This document shows positions 6,761 through 14,932 of a DNA stretch of 64,000 bases, piece after piece. The first letter of the stretch is position 1. Each line of letters starts with the position of its first letter. Both the position numbers and the translations under genes were made by a program. The stretch lies in NCBI GenBank assembly GCA_965248675.1, contig CBDFJZ010000008.1, forward strand, positions 1,860,001 through 1,924,000, in the 5' to 3' direction. Source of the stretch: UBA6627 sp965248675. GTDB lineage: Bacteria; Chloroflexota; Dehalococcoidia; UBA2979. The notes beneath the pieces are model-generated. The model did no database searches and was not told where the DNA came from. It worked only from the letters and a program-made list of their open reading frames with translations.

Positions 6761-9214
6761 TTACTCCAGCGCGCCCGCGGCCGCTGCAAGCGCGATCTCG
6801 TCCTCGCCGACCCCAACCACGTCGGACAGCACGTGGTAGGTGTCCTCACCGAGGGCGGGCGCGGCCTTGCTCAGCACGCCCGGTGTCGCCGAGAACTTCG
6901 TGACCAGCCCGTCGTAAGGCGTCGGTCCCATCACCGTGTGGTTCAGCGTCACGAAGAAATCACGGTGCGCGAGCTGCGGGTCCTGGTAGAGATCGGACGG
7001 GCGCTCGACGGCCGAGGCCGGCACGCCGGCGGTTGCCAGCTGTTCGACGAGCTGCCACTGACCCCGTGGCAGACACCGGGCCCGCAGGTCGTCCTCGATC
7101 GCCTGCTTGTTCGCGATCCGCTCCTCGAGCGCGTCGAAGCGAGGATCCGCCCAGCGGGTGAGCTGGGCCGCCTCGCGGAGCGCGCGCCACTGCTCCCCCG
7201 TCTCGGTCGCGATCGCCACGTAGCGCTCGCTCCCGGCGACCTGGAACGTGCCGTGCGGACAGGCGGTGTGCGAGTCGTGCCCGGTGGGAGGCGCGACCTT
7301 GCCGTTCACGAGGTAGTCCAACAGCAGCGGCGCCACGAAGTGGATGCCCGCCTCGGACTGTGCGAGGTCGACGTGCTGACCGTCGCCGGTGCGGGCTTTG
7401 TGGAGCAGCGCCGTCGTCAGCGCGGCCACCCCGAATCGAGGCGCGATGAAGTCGGTGTATGCGCCCCAGCAGCCCGCGGGGCCTCGATCAGGCCAGCCGG
7501 TGATCCGATCGAGGCCGGCCAGGCAGGCGCCGTGCAGGCCGAACCCGGCAAAGGTTCGCTCCGGGCCGGTCTGGCCTCGGAGGCAGGTGCTCAGCATCAC
7601 GAGGTCTGGGCGTTCCTTGCTGATCGTCTCGTAGTCGAGACCGAACTTCGCCAGCGTGCCTGGCGTGAACGACTCGACGACAACGTCCGCCCAATCGATC
7701 ATCTTGCGCGCCAGATCGAGGCCCTCCGGGGTCGCGAAGTTGAGCGCCACGCCGAGCTTCGATGAGTTGAAGTTGGCGACGAACTGCGATCGGTCGAGGC
7801 CGGGCTCGCCGTCCTTGAACGGCTGGCCGCCGCGCAGCACGTCCGGCCGCTTCGCGGTCTCGATGTGCGCGACGGTCGCGCCGTGATCGGCGAGCGCCTT
7901 GCTGATGATCGGTCCGACGCCGACCCAGGCGAAGTCAGCGACCTTGAGCCCTTCGAACGCGCGGCCACGCGCGCCGGGCGCCGAGGGCCTCACCACGACC
8001 GGTGCACGAGGCTCCTCAAGCAGGTGCTGGTCGGCTCCGAGCGCCGGGGCGGCGCGCTCCATCCGAATTGGCGTTTCGCTGAACTTGGCGAACGGCCCGG
8101 GGTAGCGCTGGCCGTCGATCTCCACCCAGAACTCGCGCACGGCGAGCTGCGGGTCGGCGGCGACCTCGTCCATCGTGTAGAGCGGGGCCAGCATGTAGTC
8201 GCGCACCACCGCCTGTGCGAACAGCTCCGCCTTCGTGTGCCGCGCGATGTGGGTGCTGACGCGTTCGACCGCCGGCGCCATCGCGTCGGTGGCCGCGGGG
8301 ACGTCCTCGGCGGCGATCGTCGCGATCCCGGCCGCCCACTTCTCGAGGTCAGGCTCGGGCCAGTCGTCGAGCTCGCCTTCGTCCTGCATCCATTCGAGGT
8401 AGCGCATGGTGCCGCGCAGCGCGATCCCGACAGGCGCCATCCCGAACACCACATAACCGTCGATGCAGGGCATCCGCCGGCCGGCCCTCGGCAGCACCGC
8501 CGTCGCCCGGTCGTCGCCGTAGCCGGGCGGATCCTCGCCGGTGTTGGGCGGGAAGCCCGTCGCGTTCATCAGCGTCCACACCATCGCCGCCTGCTGCGAC
8601 ACGTCCAGGTGCTGGCCGAATCCGGAGCGCTCGCGCTCGAACAGCGCGATCAGCGTGTCCGCCGCCGCCTGGACGCCTGCGTGGAAGGCCGCCTGCGGCA
8701 GCCCTACCGGGATCGGTGGCCGGTCCTGATCGCCCTGCATGCTGACCAGCCCGCCGGCGGCCTCCGCCGTCAGCTCGGTCGCCACGCGATGCGCCCACGG
8801 GCCGTCCTGCCCGTACGGCGTCACCGAGGTGTAGACGAGCTGCGGGAGTGCCTCCGCGAGTTCGGCGTGGCCGAGGCCGACCCCCTCCATCACGCCCGGG
8901 TCGAACGACTCGATCAGTACGTCCGCGCCGGCGAGCAGCCGGCGCAAGGTCGCGCGGTCGTCCTCGTCGTTGAGCAGATCCAGCACGACGCTTCGCTTGC
9001 CGAGGCCGAGCGCGGCCCAGTAGAGCGAGCGTTCCGGATCGCCGCTGTCGAATGGCGGGAGGCGACGGGCGGCCGCGCCTTCAGGCGGTTCGACCTTGAT
9101 CACCTCGGCGCCGAGGTCGGCGAGGATGCGGCCCGTGAACTCGGCGCGCGCGGTGGCGAGGTCGAGGACGCGGATGCCCTCGAGTGCGTTGGTGGTTGGT
9201 TCGGCTGCCGGCAT
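6761..9214 (-). CDS. Double-domain CaiB/BaiF CoA-transferase (tandem fusion)
   Basis: An 817-residue protein made of two class III CoA-transferase domains, roughly residues 8-400 and 420-815. Both show the N-terminal nucleotide-binding fold (ILADLGAEVIKVEPP; ALADHGATVAHIETAKRP). Alignment by eye on the conserved H/RxR(S/T)G segment puts Ala176 at the catalytic aspartate position of the first domain (GLPQAAFHAG), while the second keeps Asp588 (GAYTDFIAPRFG). The N-terminal half is therefore probably structural or binding, and the C-terminal half catalytic. A split version of the same layout occurs at 42796-45332. It is divergently transcribed from the CoA-transferase at 9308. Confidence 0.92.
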   Translation of the reverse strand: MPAAEPTTNALEGIRVLDLATARAEFTGRILADLGAEVIKVEPPEGAAARRLPPFDSGDPERSLYWAALGLGKRSVVLDLLNDEDDRATLRRLLAGADVLIESFDPGVMEGVGLGHAELAEALPQLVYTSVTPYGQDGPWAHRVATELTAEAAGGLVSMQGDQDRPPIPVGLPQAAFHAGVQAAADTLIALFERERSGFGQHLDVSQQAAMVWTLMNATGFPPNTGEDPPGYGDDRATAVLPRAGRRMPCIDGYVVFGMAPVGIALRGTMRYLEWMQDEGELDDWPEPDLEKWAAGIATIAAEDVPAATDAMAPAVERVSTHIARHTKAELFAQAVVRDYMLAPLYTMDEVAADPQLAVREFWVEIDGQRYPGPFAKFSETPIRMERAAPALGADQHLLEEPRAPVVVRPSAPGARGRAFEGLKVADFAWVGVGPIISKALADHGATVAHIETAKRPDVLRGGQPFKDGEPGLDRSQFVANFNSSKLGVALNFATPEGLDLARKMIDWADVVVESFTPGTLAKFGLDYETISKERPDLVMLSTCLRGQTGPERTFAGFGLHGACLAGLDRITGWPDRGPAGCWGAYTDFIAPRFGVAALTTALLHKARTGDGQHVDLAQSEAGIHFVAPLLLDYLVNGKVAPPTGHDSHTACPHGTFQVAGSERYVAIATETGEQWRALREAAQLTRWADPRFDALEERIANKQAIEDDLRARCLPRGQWQLVEQLATAGVPASAVERPSDLYQDPQLAHRDFFVTLNHTVMGPTPYDGLVTKFSATPGVLSKAAPALGEDTYHVLSDVVGVGEDEIALAAAAGALE

Positions 9215-9307
9215 GGGCGTGATTCTGCCACGTTCGCGGTCGCGGTGGGCGTGCTGGGCGCTGAGAACCTTCGCCCGCTAGGCTCGCCCGGGCGAAAGGA
9301 GCTGCGG

Positions 9308-10483
9308 ATGTCCCAGCGGCGAATCCTCGAAGGTACCCGGGTGATCGATTTCACGCGCGTCGTCGCCGGTCCGTACGCGACCAGGATGCTCGCGGACATG
9401 GGGGCCGAGGTGATCAAGATCGACGCGCCGCTGGGGCAGGCGGCGCCCGGCGCGGACGGCACACCCGCCGGCGACGGTCCGCGGCGGGCGGCTGGCTCCG
9501 TGGAGAACAACCTCGGCAAGCGCTCGATCGTCCTCGACCTGAAGGACCCCGCCGGCCTCGAGGTCGCGCGCGATCTCATCGCCCGCGCCGACGTCCTCGT
9601 CGAGAACTTCCGCCCGGAGGCGATGGGCCGCCTCGGCCTCGGCTACGAGGCGATCCACGAGCTGAACCCGCGCCTCGTCTTCGCCTCGATCTCCGGCTTC
9701 GGGCACGGCAACAGCTTCTCCCACCGCCGCGCCTTCGGCGCCACAGCCCACGCCGAGGCGGGCTGGATCTGGACGCAGCAGCAGGCCGCCCGCACCGATG
9801 GTCCGTTCGCCCCCGGTGTCACCGTCGCCGACGTCATGACCGGCGCGCTCTCCTTCGCCGGCATCGCCTCAGCGCTGCTCGACCGTGAGCGCACCGGCCT
9901 CGGCCAGCACGTCGACACCACGCTCATGGACGGCCAGCTCGCGCTGCTCAACGACGTCGCCAGCCGCGCCCTGAACGGTGGCACCGAGGAGAACTGGCAG
10001 CCGTTCCGCCACCCGATCCACGCGGCAAAGGACGGGCACCTGACGATCAACATCGGCACCAGCCGCCACTTCGGCCGGATCGCCGAAGGCCTCGGACACG
10101 CCGGCGCGGAGATGCCGGCAATTGGCCCCGAGGCGAACGCGCTCGTCTCCTCCTGGGTCGCCGAGCACACCGTCGCCGAGGCGTCGCGCGGCCTCGATGC
10201 GGCGGGCGCCGCCTACGGTGACGTGCAGACGATGCCGCAGGCAGTCCGCCACCCCTACTTCGCCGAGCGCGGGATGCTCGCCGACGTCGACGACGTCGTG
10301 AGCGGAACCCACCACGCGGTCAGCTCGGCATTGTTCCTCTCGGAGACCGAGAGCTCGCCGATCGGGCGCGCGCCGCTCGCCGGCGAGCACTCGCGCGAAC
10401 TCCTCGAATCCCTCGGCTATGACGGCGCGAAGGTCGAGGCGCTGCTCGCCGGGCCGGTCTCGCAGCACCCGCCGATCGAGTAA
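9308..10483 (+). CDS. CaiB/BaiF family III CoA-transferase
   Basis: A 391-residue class III CoA-transferase with DFTRVVAGPYATRMLADMGA at the N-terminus, ENNLGKRSIVLDLKD, and the catalytic aspartate in VTVADVMTGALS. The start is the ATG at 9308, preceded by AAGGAGCTGCGG; upstream in-frame sequence is an antisense shadow of the neighbouring gene. It is transcribed away from the double-domain enzyme, with a 93-base divergent promoter gap. The C-terminal GEHSRELLESLGY is the usual family ending. The substrate is unknown. Confidence 0.93.
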   Translation: MSQRRILEGTRVIDFTRVVAGPYATRMLADMGAEVIKIDAPLGQAAPGADGTPAGDGPRRAAGSVENNLGKRSIVLDLKDPAGLEVARDLIARADVLVENFRPEAMGRLGLGYEAIHELNPRLVFASISGFGHGNSFSHRRAFGATAHAEAGWIWTQQQAARTDGPFAPGVTVADVMTGALSFAGIASALLDRERTGLGQHVDTTLMDGQLALLNDVASRALNGGTEENWQPFRHPIHAAKDGHLTINIGTSRHFGRIAEGLGHAGAEMPAIGPEANALVSSWVAEHTVAEASRGLDAAGAAYGDVQTMPQAVRHPYFAERGMLADVDDVVSGTHHAVSSALFLSETESSPIGRAPLAGEHSRELLESLGYDGAKVEALLAGPVSQHPPIE

Positions 10484-10511
10484 GGACGCTGAACCTCGAG
10501 CCCGCGCGCGG

Positions 10512-11657
10512 CTACTGGTAGATGATCAGGCCGGGCGCGGTGCTCAGGTTCTGGATCGTCGTTGGGGACATCAGCGGCACGTCCCAGCGGAAGAAGAGCT
10601 TGATTGCAGGGACCTCGGAATAGTCGCTCAGCGCGAACAGGTCGTAGTGCCGGGTCTTGATCTCTGGGCCACCGAACCCGTCCATGTCGATCACGATCTC
10701 CACCTCGGCGACATCGTCATAGCCGGTCGGGTCGAGCAGCATGATGCCGTTGAACTGGTGCAGCACCAGCGCCTTCGGCGGGATCCCCTCCTCGCGGACG
10801 AGGCTCGCGAGGTAGTCCTGGACGGCGTTGACATCGTCCGCGCCAAGGCTGCCGATCACCGTCCCGGGGGCCTCCGCGTAGATCGCCGTCGCGAACTCCG
10901 GGTCGAGCGCGACGTGGACGAAGGGCTCGCGCAGGAACGGCTCCAGCCGCCGCACCTCCGCGAGCGGATCGGCCCAGCCGATCTGGATATCGAGGAAGAC
11001 CATCGCGCCTGCGTCGCGCGCGGCCTCGACGTAACTGGCGATCGTCTCGTGTGACATGCGACCGAGGAAGCTGCCGTCGATCTGTGGGAAGGGCTGGGCG
11101 ACAGCGACGATCGGGTGAACGGCCGCGATCACCTCCAGGTCGCCGTTGATGGCGTCGTACTGAGCGGCGACCTCGCCAACTGCAGCGATCGCGCCGGCGG
11201 GCGTGTAGAAGCCGAGTTCGCGCATCGAGGGGATACCGGGGAAGCCGTAGAACGAGACGACCTGAGCGTTGTCGAAGATCGACGGGTTCGCCGGCAGCGT
11301 CCACGAGGCGATGGTCGGGGCGTCGATGAAGTAGATGCCGTCCGATTCGACGGTCGTGAGGGCTGTCACCCCCGGCGGCACCGCGGGGCCCCAGCCGGTC
11401 CAGACCTTGCGCTTCGTATCGAGATGCCAGACCGAGAGCTCGCCCTGGCTCGCGCCGAAGTCCATCCCGCCGAACGCCGCGTCCGCGGTCATCGCCGCTC
11501 GCTCCCAGCGTAAGACGTTCGCGCCGGGCGATAGGGCGATCTGACAGAGGTTGCTCTGGACGCGGATCGCGGGGCCGTACGCGGTGAACGCGATCCGCGG
11601 CGCTGCGCAGCCGGTCGCGGCATGAGTCGTCGGCGTACCGACGATCGCGAGGCTCAC
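10512..11657 (-). CDS. Uncharacterised, probably exported protein with TIM-barrel-like features
   Basis: About 381 residues; I do not recognise the family. Segments such as IPSMRELGFYTP, ASYVEAARDAGAMVFLDIQIG, FVHVALDPEFATAIYAE and PPKALVLHQFNGIMLLD alternate predicted strands and helices as in a glycoside-hydrolase-like barrel. The start is unclear. GTG 11657 gives MSLAIVGTPTTHAATGCA, only the tail of a signal peptide. Directly upstream, in another frame, lies RLLATFAIAVVAS, which would complete a hydrophobic signal sequence, so one missing base near 11660 is likely. It shares the envelope theme of its neighbours. Confidence 0.6.
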   Translation of the reverse strand: MSLAIVGTPTTHAATGCAAPRIAFTAYGPAIRVQSNLCQIALSPGANVLRWERAAMTADAAFGGMDFGASQGELSVWHLDTKRKVWTGWGPAVPPGVTALTTVESDGIYFIDAPTIASWTLPANPSIFDNAQVVSFYGFPGIPSMRELGFYTPAGAIAAVGEVAAQYDAINGDLEVIAAVHPIVAVAQPFPQIDGSFLGRMSHETIASYVEAARDAGAMVFLDIQIGWADPLAEVRRLEPFLREPFVHVALDPEFATAIYAEAPGTVIGSLGADDVNAVQDYLASLVREEGIPPKALVLHQFNGIMLLDPTGYDDVAEVEIVIDMDGFGGPEIKTRHYDLFALSDYSEVPAIKLFFRWDVPLMSPTTIQNLSTAPGLIIYQ

Positions 11658-12119
11658 GAGGCGACCACGGCGATCGCGAACGTGGCGAGCAGTCGGTGTG
11701 AGGTCGCGTCGCTCCTCGCAATGGCGGCGGGGCCTGGGCTGACAGCCTAAGCGCCTCGGGGTCTTGCGAGCGAGGGGTGTGCTCCGATAAACCGGTGCGC
11801 GACGCCCGCCCGAAAGCGAAGCGAGGGAGTCGCACCCAAAGCATGCTTGCGATAACGGGGATCGATCAGGGGTCGACCCCATGCGCGATCGATTGCACGG
11901 TGGATACCGTCCCACAACCACCACCTGCCTGAATTCGCTGTTGATCGCCCGATCGGGTGGTGTGGTGGCGTGCGCCGTGAGGCGGTGTCCATCGGCTGTG
12001 GATCGGCGCCCGAACAGCCCTCGGACGACCTCGTCGGCGAGGGGTCAAGTTCGAGGTACCGACCTGCCGATGATCTGATGACCCGGGCGTTCCGTCCCGG
12101 TCGACACCACCGCACGGAT
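11658..12119. other. Divergent intergenic region
   Basis: About 460 bases between the exported protein on the minus strand and the riboswitch-controlled hydrolase on the plus strand. It must hold promoters for both, but I see no clear hexamers. Open frames here are antisense shadows without start signals. Confidence 0.5.
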
Positions 12120-12223
12120 GCGGGCGGCGTGTGCTCGCCGAGAGCGCAAACCCGCCGAAAGGCGGCGACGCAACGGCACGGGCCTACCTCCACTTCCGGG
12201 TGGACACGGCAGCCGGCCTGCCG
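12120..12223 (+). promoter_or_regulatory. Cyclic di-GMP-I riboswitch (GEMM-I)
   Basis: The core elements of the class I c-di-GMP aptamer appear in order. GCAAACC is followed by the P2 hairpin CCGCC-GAAA-GGCGG (12152-12165) with its GNRA tetraloop. Next come GACGCAA and GGCACGGGCCTACC, a variable P3 hairpin (TCCAC…GTGGA, 12189-12204), then GGCAGCCGGCCTGCC closing the element. A possible closing helix is GCGGGC 12120-12125 with GCCTGC 12216-12221. The AGGAG ribosome binding site of the next gene begins 4 bases after the element, which favours control of translation initiation. The aptamer identification is from consensus recognition, not a covariance search. Confidence 0.85.
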
Positions 12224-12238
12224 AAGAGGAGACACGAT

Positions 12239-14030
12239 ATCCGAGTACGGCTGATCCCGTTCGCGGTGCTGTTCTTCACTCTCATGGCGCTCCCCACGCT
12301 CCATCAGGACCGTGCGTCCGCGGTCGCGATTCCGATGCCCGCCAGCGGTCAGGATCACGCCGCGATCGCCGGGTCGTCGACGATCGCCGACGAGGCGCTC
12401 AAGGACCTCCACACCTGGCAGGGCCAGTGCTTCACCTGGGTGAAGAAGGTGGTCGACCGCGCCACCCCGTACACGATGGGCTACGGCTATCGCGATGGAT
12501 ACCTGGGTGCCGGTGCCGTGGGGGTGCCGCTGAACGAGGCCGTGCGCGGCGACATCATCCAGCTCGCGAACGACGCGTACAGCGGCCCGGGCGCGTTCTA
12601 CCTCGGCTTGCACACGGCGATTGTGCTCCAGCCGCTGGGCGCCGGGCGCTTCGACGTGATCGACTCGAACCAGAACTGGGACGAAATCGTGCGGCTGCGG
12701 CCGGGCTACGATCCGCTGGCCTCCGCGGGGCGCTACGTCGGGATCTCGGTGCACGTCTACCGCTTCCCCGGCGGTTCCGCCACCGACGCTCCGCCGCCTC
12801 CGACGGTCGAGCTTGCCGAGGGTGATCCGGCGGTCGTCAGCGCCGACGGCGACTGCCTCCGGCTGCGCAGCGAGCCGAGCCTGTCCGGCATCCGCCTCGA
12901 CTGCCTGCCTGACGGCAGCGCGGTCTCGATCACCGGCGCGGCTCGGATCGGCGACGGCCTGGTCTGGGTGCCGGTCGATACCTATCGCGGCGCCGGCTGG
13001 ATGGCGGCGATCTACCTCACGCTCGTGGCCGACAGCGGCGGCGATCCGATCTCCGAGGCGCCGGTCCCCGGCGACACGAGCGGTGACGGCGGGGACGCGG
13101 CGCCGGTGCCCGGCGACACGAGCGGTGACGGCGGGGACACGCCCACGGTCGCCCTCGAGGCGGACGGCTACACGCTGGCGGTGCCGCCGCAGGGCGGACT
13201 GACGAGCGGTCCCGCGGGGACCACCGATCCGGCCGCGTTCGCGGAGGCGCAGGCGTTTCCCGTGCAGACGTTGTCGGTGTTCGACATCCCCACGCAACAC
13301 CTCCTGACGTTCATTCCCGGCGCGCCGATCTACGTGAACTCGCTGACCTCCGCCAACCTCAAGACGGACTCGATCGTGACCGTGACGCGCGCGCCGAGCG
13401 GTGCCGCGACGGGCGAGACGCCCTCGGTGCTGCCGGTGACGGGCGCGACGGCCTTCCCGCTGCCGCCCGAGGGCGGACTGACGCAGGGGCCTGGCCGGCA
13501 CGTCCGACGTCGAGACCCTGCTGGCGGCGCAGCCGTTCGCGGCGCAGACCGTGCTCGCGTGGGACGTGCCGGCGCAGCACTTCCTGACCTTTATCCCCGG
13601 CGCGCCGATCTACGTGAACACGCTCTCCTCCGCGAACCTGCGCGCCGACATGATGGTGATGATCCGTCGCGCGGACGGGTCGCAGATCGCGACCGCGCCG
13701 CCGTCCTCGTCGACCCGGCTCGTCTCCTCGATCACCTACTACTACTGCTCGCAGGGGAGCATCCCGGCGAGCATCGGTGACGGCGGCGGCTGGTGCGGCG
13801 CCATGGCCAACGGGCAGGTGGTCTACGAAGGCGCGGCGGCCTGCTCACCGCAGAACATGGGTCAGCAGTTCAAGATCATCGGTGACCCGAACGCGCGGAC
13901 GTACACCTGCGCGGACACCGGGAGCGCCGTCACCGGCGAGCACCGCGACATCTTCTTCCACAACTCGGACGACGGCTACGAGTGGTGGTTACAGGTCGGT
14001 ACGACCGCGACGATCGAGATCGTCGGCTAG
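12239..14030 (+). CDS. Secreted CHAP-SH3-3D cell-wall hydrolase (frameshifted)
   Basis: A signal peptide (LIPFAVLFFTLMALP) leads into a CHAP/NlpC-like amidase domain with Cys in QGQCFTWVKK, His in LHTAIV and Asp/Asn in IDSNQNWD. An SH3-like domain (CLRLRSEPSLSG…) follows, then a 14-residue linker repeated twice. Next are two copies of an unassigned ~80-residue module sharing LTFIPGAPIYVN, and finally a 3D double-psi barrel ending FFHNSDDGYEWW. An extra base in AGGGGCC near 13487 breaks the frame inside the second module. No ATG/GTG/TTG matches the ribosome binding site; ATC at 12239 is in frame 7 bases after AGGAG. It probably cleaves peptidoglycan, under c-di-GMP control. Confidence 0.8.
13058..13141 (+). 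repeat. 42-bp tandem repeat, two copies, in the hydrolase linker
   Basis: Two adjacent 42-base units with one visible difference encode the linker unit APVPGDTSGDGGD(A/T) twice. The unit length is a multiple of three, so copy-number change would lengthen the linker without breaking the frame. Confidence 0.85.
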
Positions 14031-14087
14031 CGTCCTCCCAGCGACCAGGCGCCTCGTTCTAAGTCCCGCCAGGGCGAGGAGCACGGA

Positions 14088-14117
14088 GGGGACCGCCCGC
14101 AAGGGCGGTCCCCTTTT
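14088..14117 (+). terminator. Rho-independent terminator after the cell-wall hydrolase
   Basis: GGGGACCGCCC pairs perfectly over 11 bp with GGGCGGTCCCC around a GCAA tetraloop and is followed by TTTT. It lies 58 bases after the hydrolase stop codon and also before the convergent RibD-like gene. This is the clearest intrinsic terminator in the window. Confidence 0.93.
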
Positions 14118-14154
14118 CTGTGTCTGCCGGCCCGCGGACCGCCGATCGGGTGCG

Positions 14155-14898
14155 TCAGCCCTCGAGGGCCCGGTATCGCAGGTACACCTCGCCTGTGGCG
14201 GGGTTCGGCACCGCCGACACCAGCGCCAGCTGCTGCACCAGCGCCGCTGTCGAGGCGCGATCGGAGCGCACCGGGGTTAGCGTTTCCTCGCCCCCCACGA
14301 TCCGAGGCCCGACGGTCAGGAAGTACTCGTCCATCAGGCCCCGATCGAGCAGCATCCCGTTGAGCGTCGGGCCGCCCTCGACGAGGACGCGCCGGGCCCC
14401 GAGGTCGTCCCGCATATGGCTGAGCATCGCGGGCGTCGGGTCGGCGGCGGGGACTTCGACCACCTCGCGGCCCGTGGCCCGGATCGCCTCGGCACGATCG
14501 GGCGACGCCTCGCTCCCGAGGTAGACGATCGCGCGGAACTCGTCGGTCGTGAAGAACAGCCGATCGAGCGGGAGATTGCCCGAGCCGGAGAGCACGGCGG
14601 CGATCGGGTTCGGCGACAGTCCTCGCGCTTCGCGAATCGCCGTCAGCTCGGCGTGGTTCAGGCGCGACGAGCTGCCGCTGGCCCGCAGCGTGCCGGCCCC
14701 GTTCAGCACGACGTCGGCGCTGACGCGCAGCTCCCGCATCAGGCGCTGATCGACGGCGCTGCCGAGGCCGCGCTCCGTGTCCTCGATGACGATCTTGCCG
14801 TCCGCGGACATCACCATGTTCGTGTAGACGTACGGCCGGTCGGGCGGCGGATCGGGGAATTCGAGCGAGACGTAGTCCGGCTTCGTGTGATCGACCAT
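14155..14898 (-). CDS. RibD C-terminal / dihydrofolate-reductase-fold reductase
   Basis: About 247 residues with the RibD_C reductase fold: YTNMVMSADGKIV for NADPH binding, DVVLNGAGTLRA, and VLVEGGPTLNGMLLDRGLMDE, the standard RibD_C/DHFR-like signature. There is no N-terminal deaminase domain, so it resembles stand-alone RibD_C proteins that may act as the pyrimidine reductase of riboflavin synthesis or as a pteridine reductase. No other riboflavin gene is near. I chose the ATG at 14898, with a purine-rich GGCAGGCAG upstream; an ATG at 14916 is also possible. Confidence 0.85.
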   Translation of the reverse strand: MVDHTKPDYVSLEFPDPPPDRPYVYTNMVMSADGKIVIEDTERGLGSAVDQRLMRELRVSADVVLNGAGTLRASGSSSRLNHAELTAIREARGLSPNPIAAVLSGSGNLPLDRLFFTTDEFRAIVYLGSEASPDRAEAIRATGREVVEVPAADPTPAMLSHMRDDLGARRVLVEGGPTLNGMLLDRGLMDEYFLTVGPRIVGGEETLTPVRSDRASTAALVQQLALVSAVPNPATGEVYLRYRALEG

Positions 14899-14932
14899 CT
14901 GCCTGCCTCGCGTCACGCGTCCGAGGCACAGG

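Noticed and set aside
7865..9307. Upstream extension of the CoA-transferase frame at 9308
   Set aside because: The extension overlaps the double-domain CoA-transferase in antisense and has no family similarity; the ATG at 9308 has a proper ribosome binding site.
11770..11860. Second riboswitch in the divergent leader
   Set aside because: The stretch contains partly complementary GGTGCGAC/GTCGCGCACC segments but lacks the core elements of any riboswitch class I know.
11747..13501. 584-codon minus-strand open frame
   Set aside because: Antisense to the riboswitch and CHAP hydrolase; composition is typical of high-GC shadow frames.
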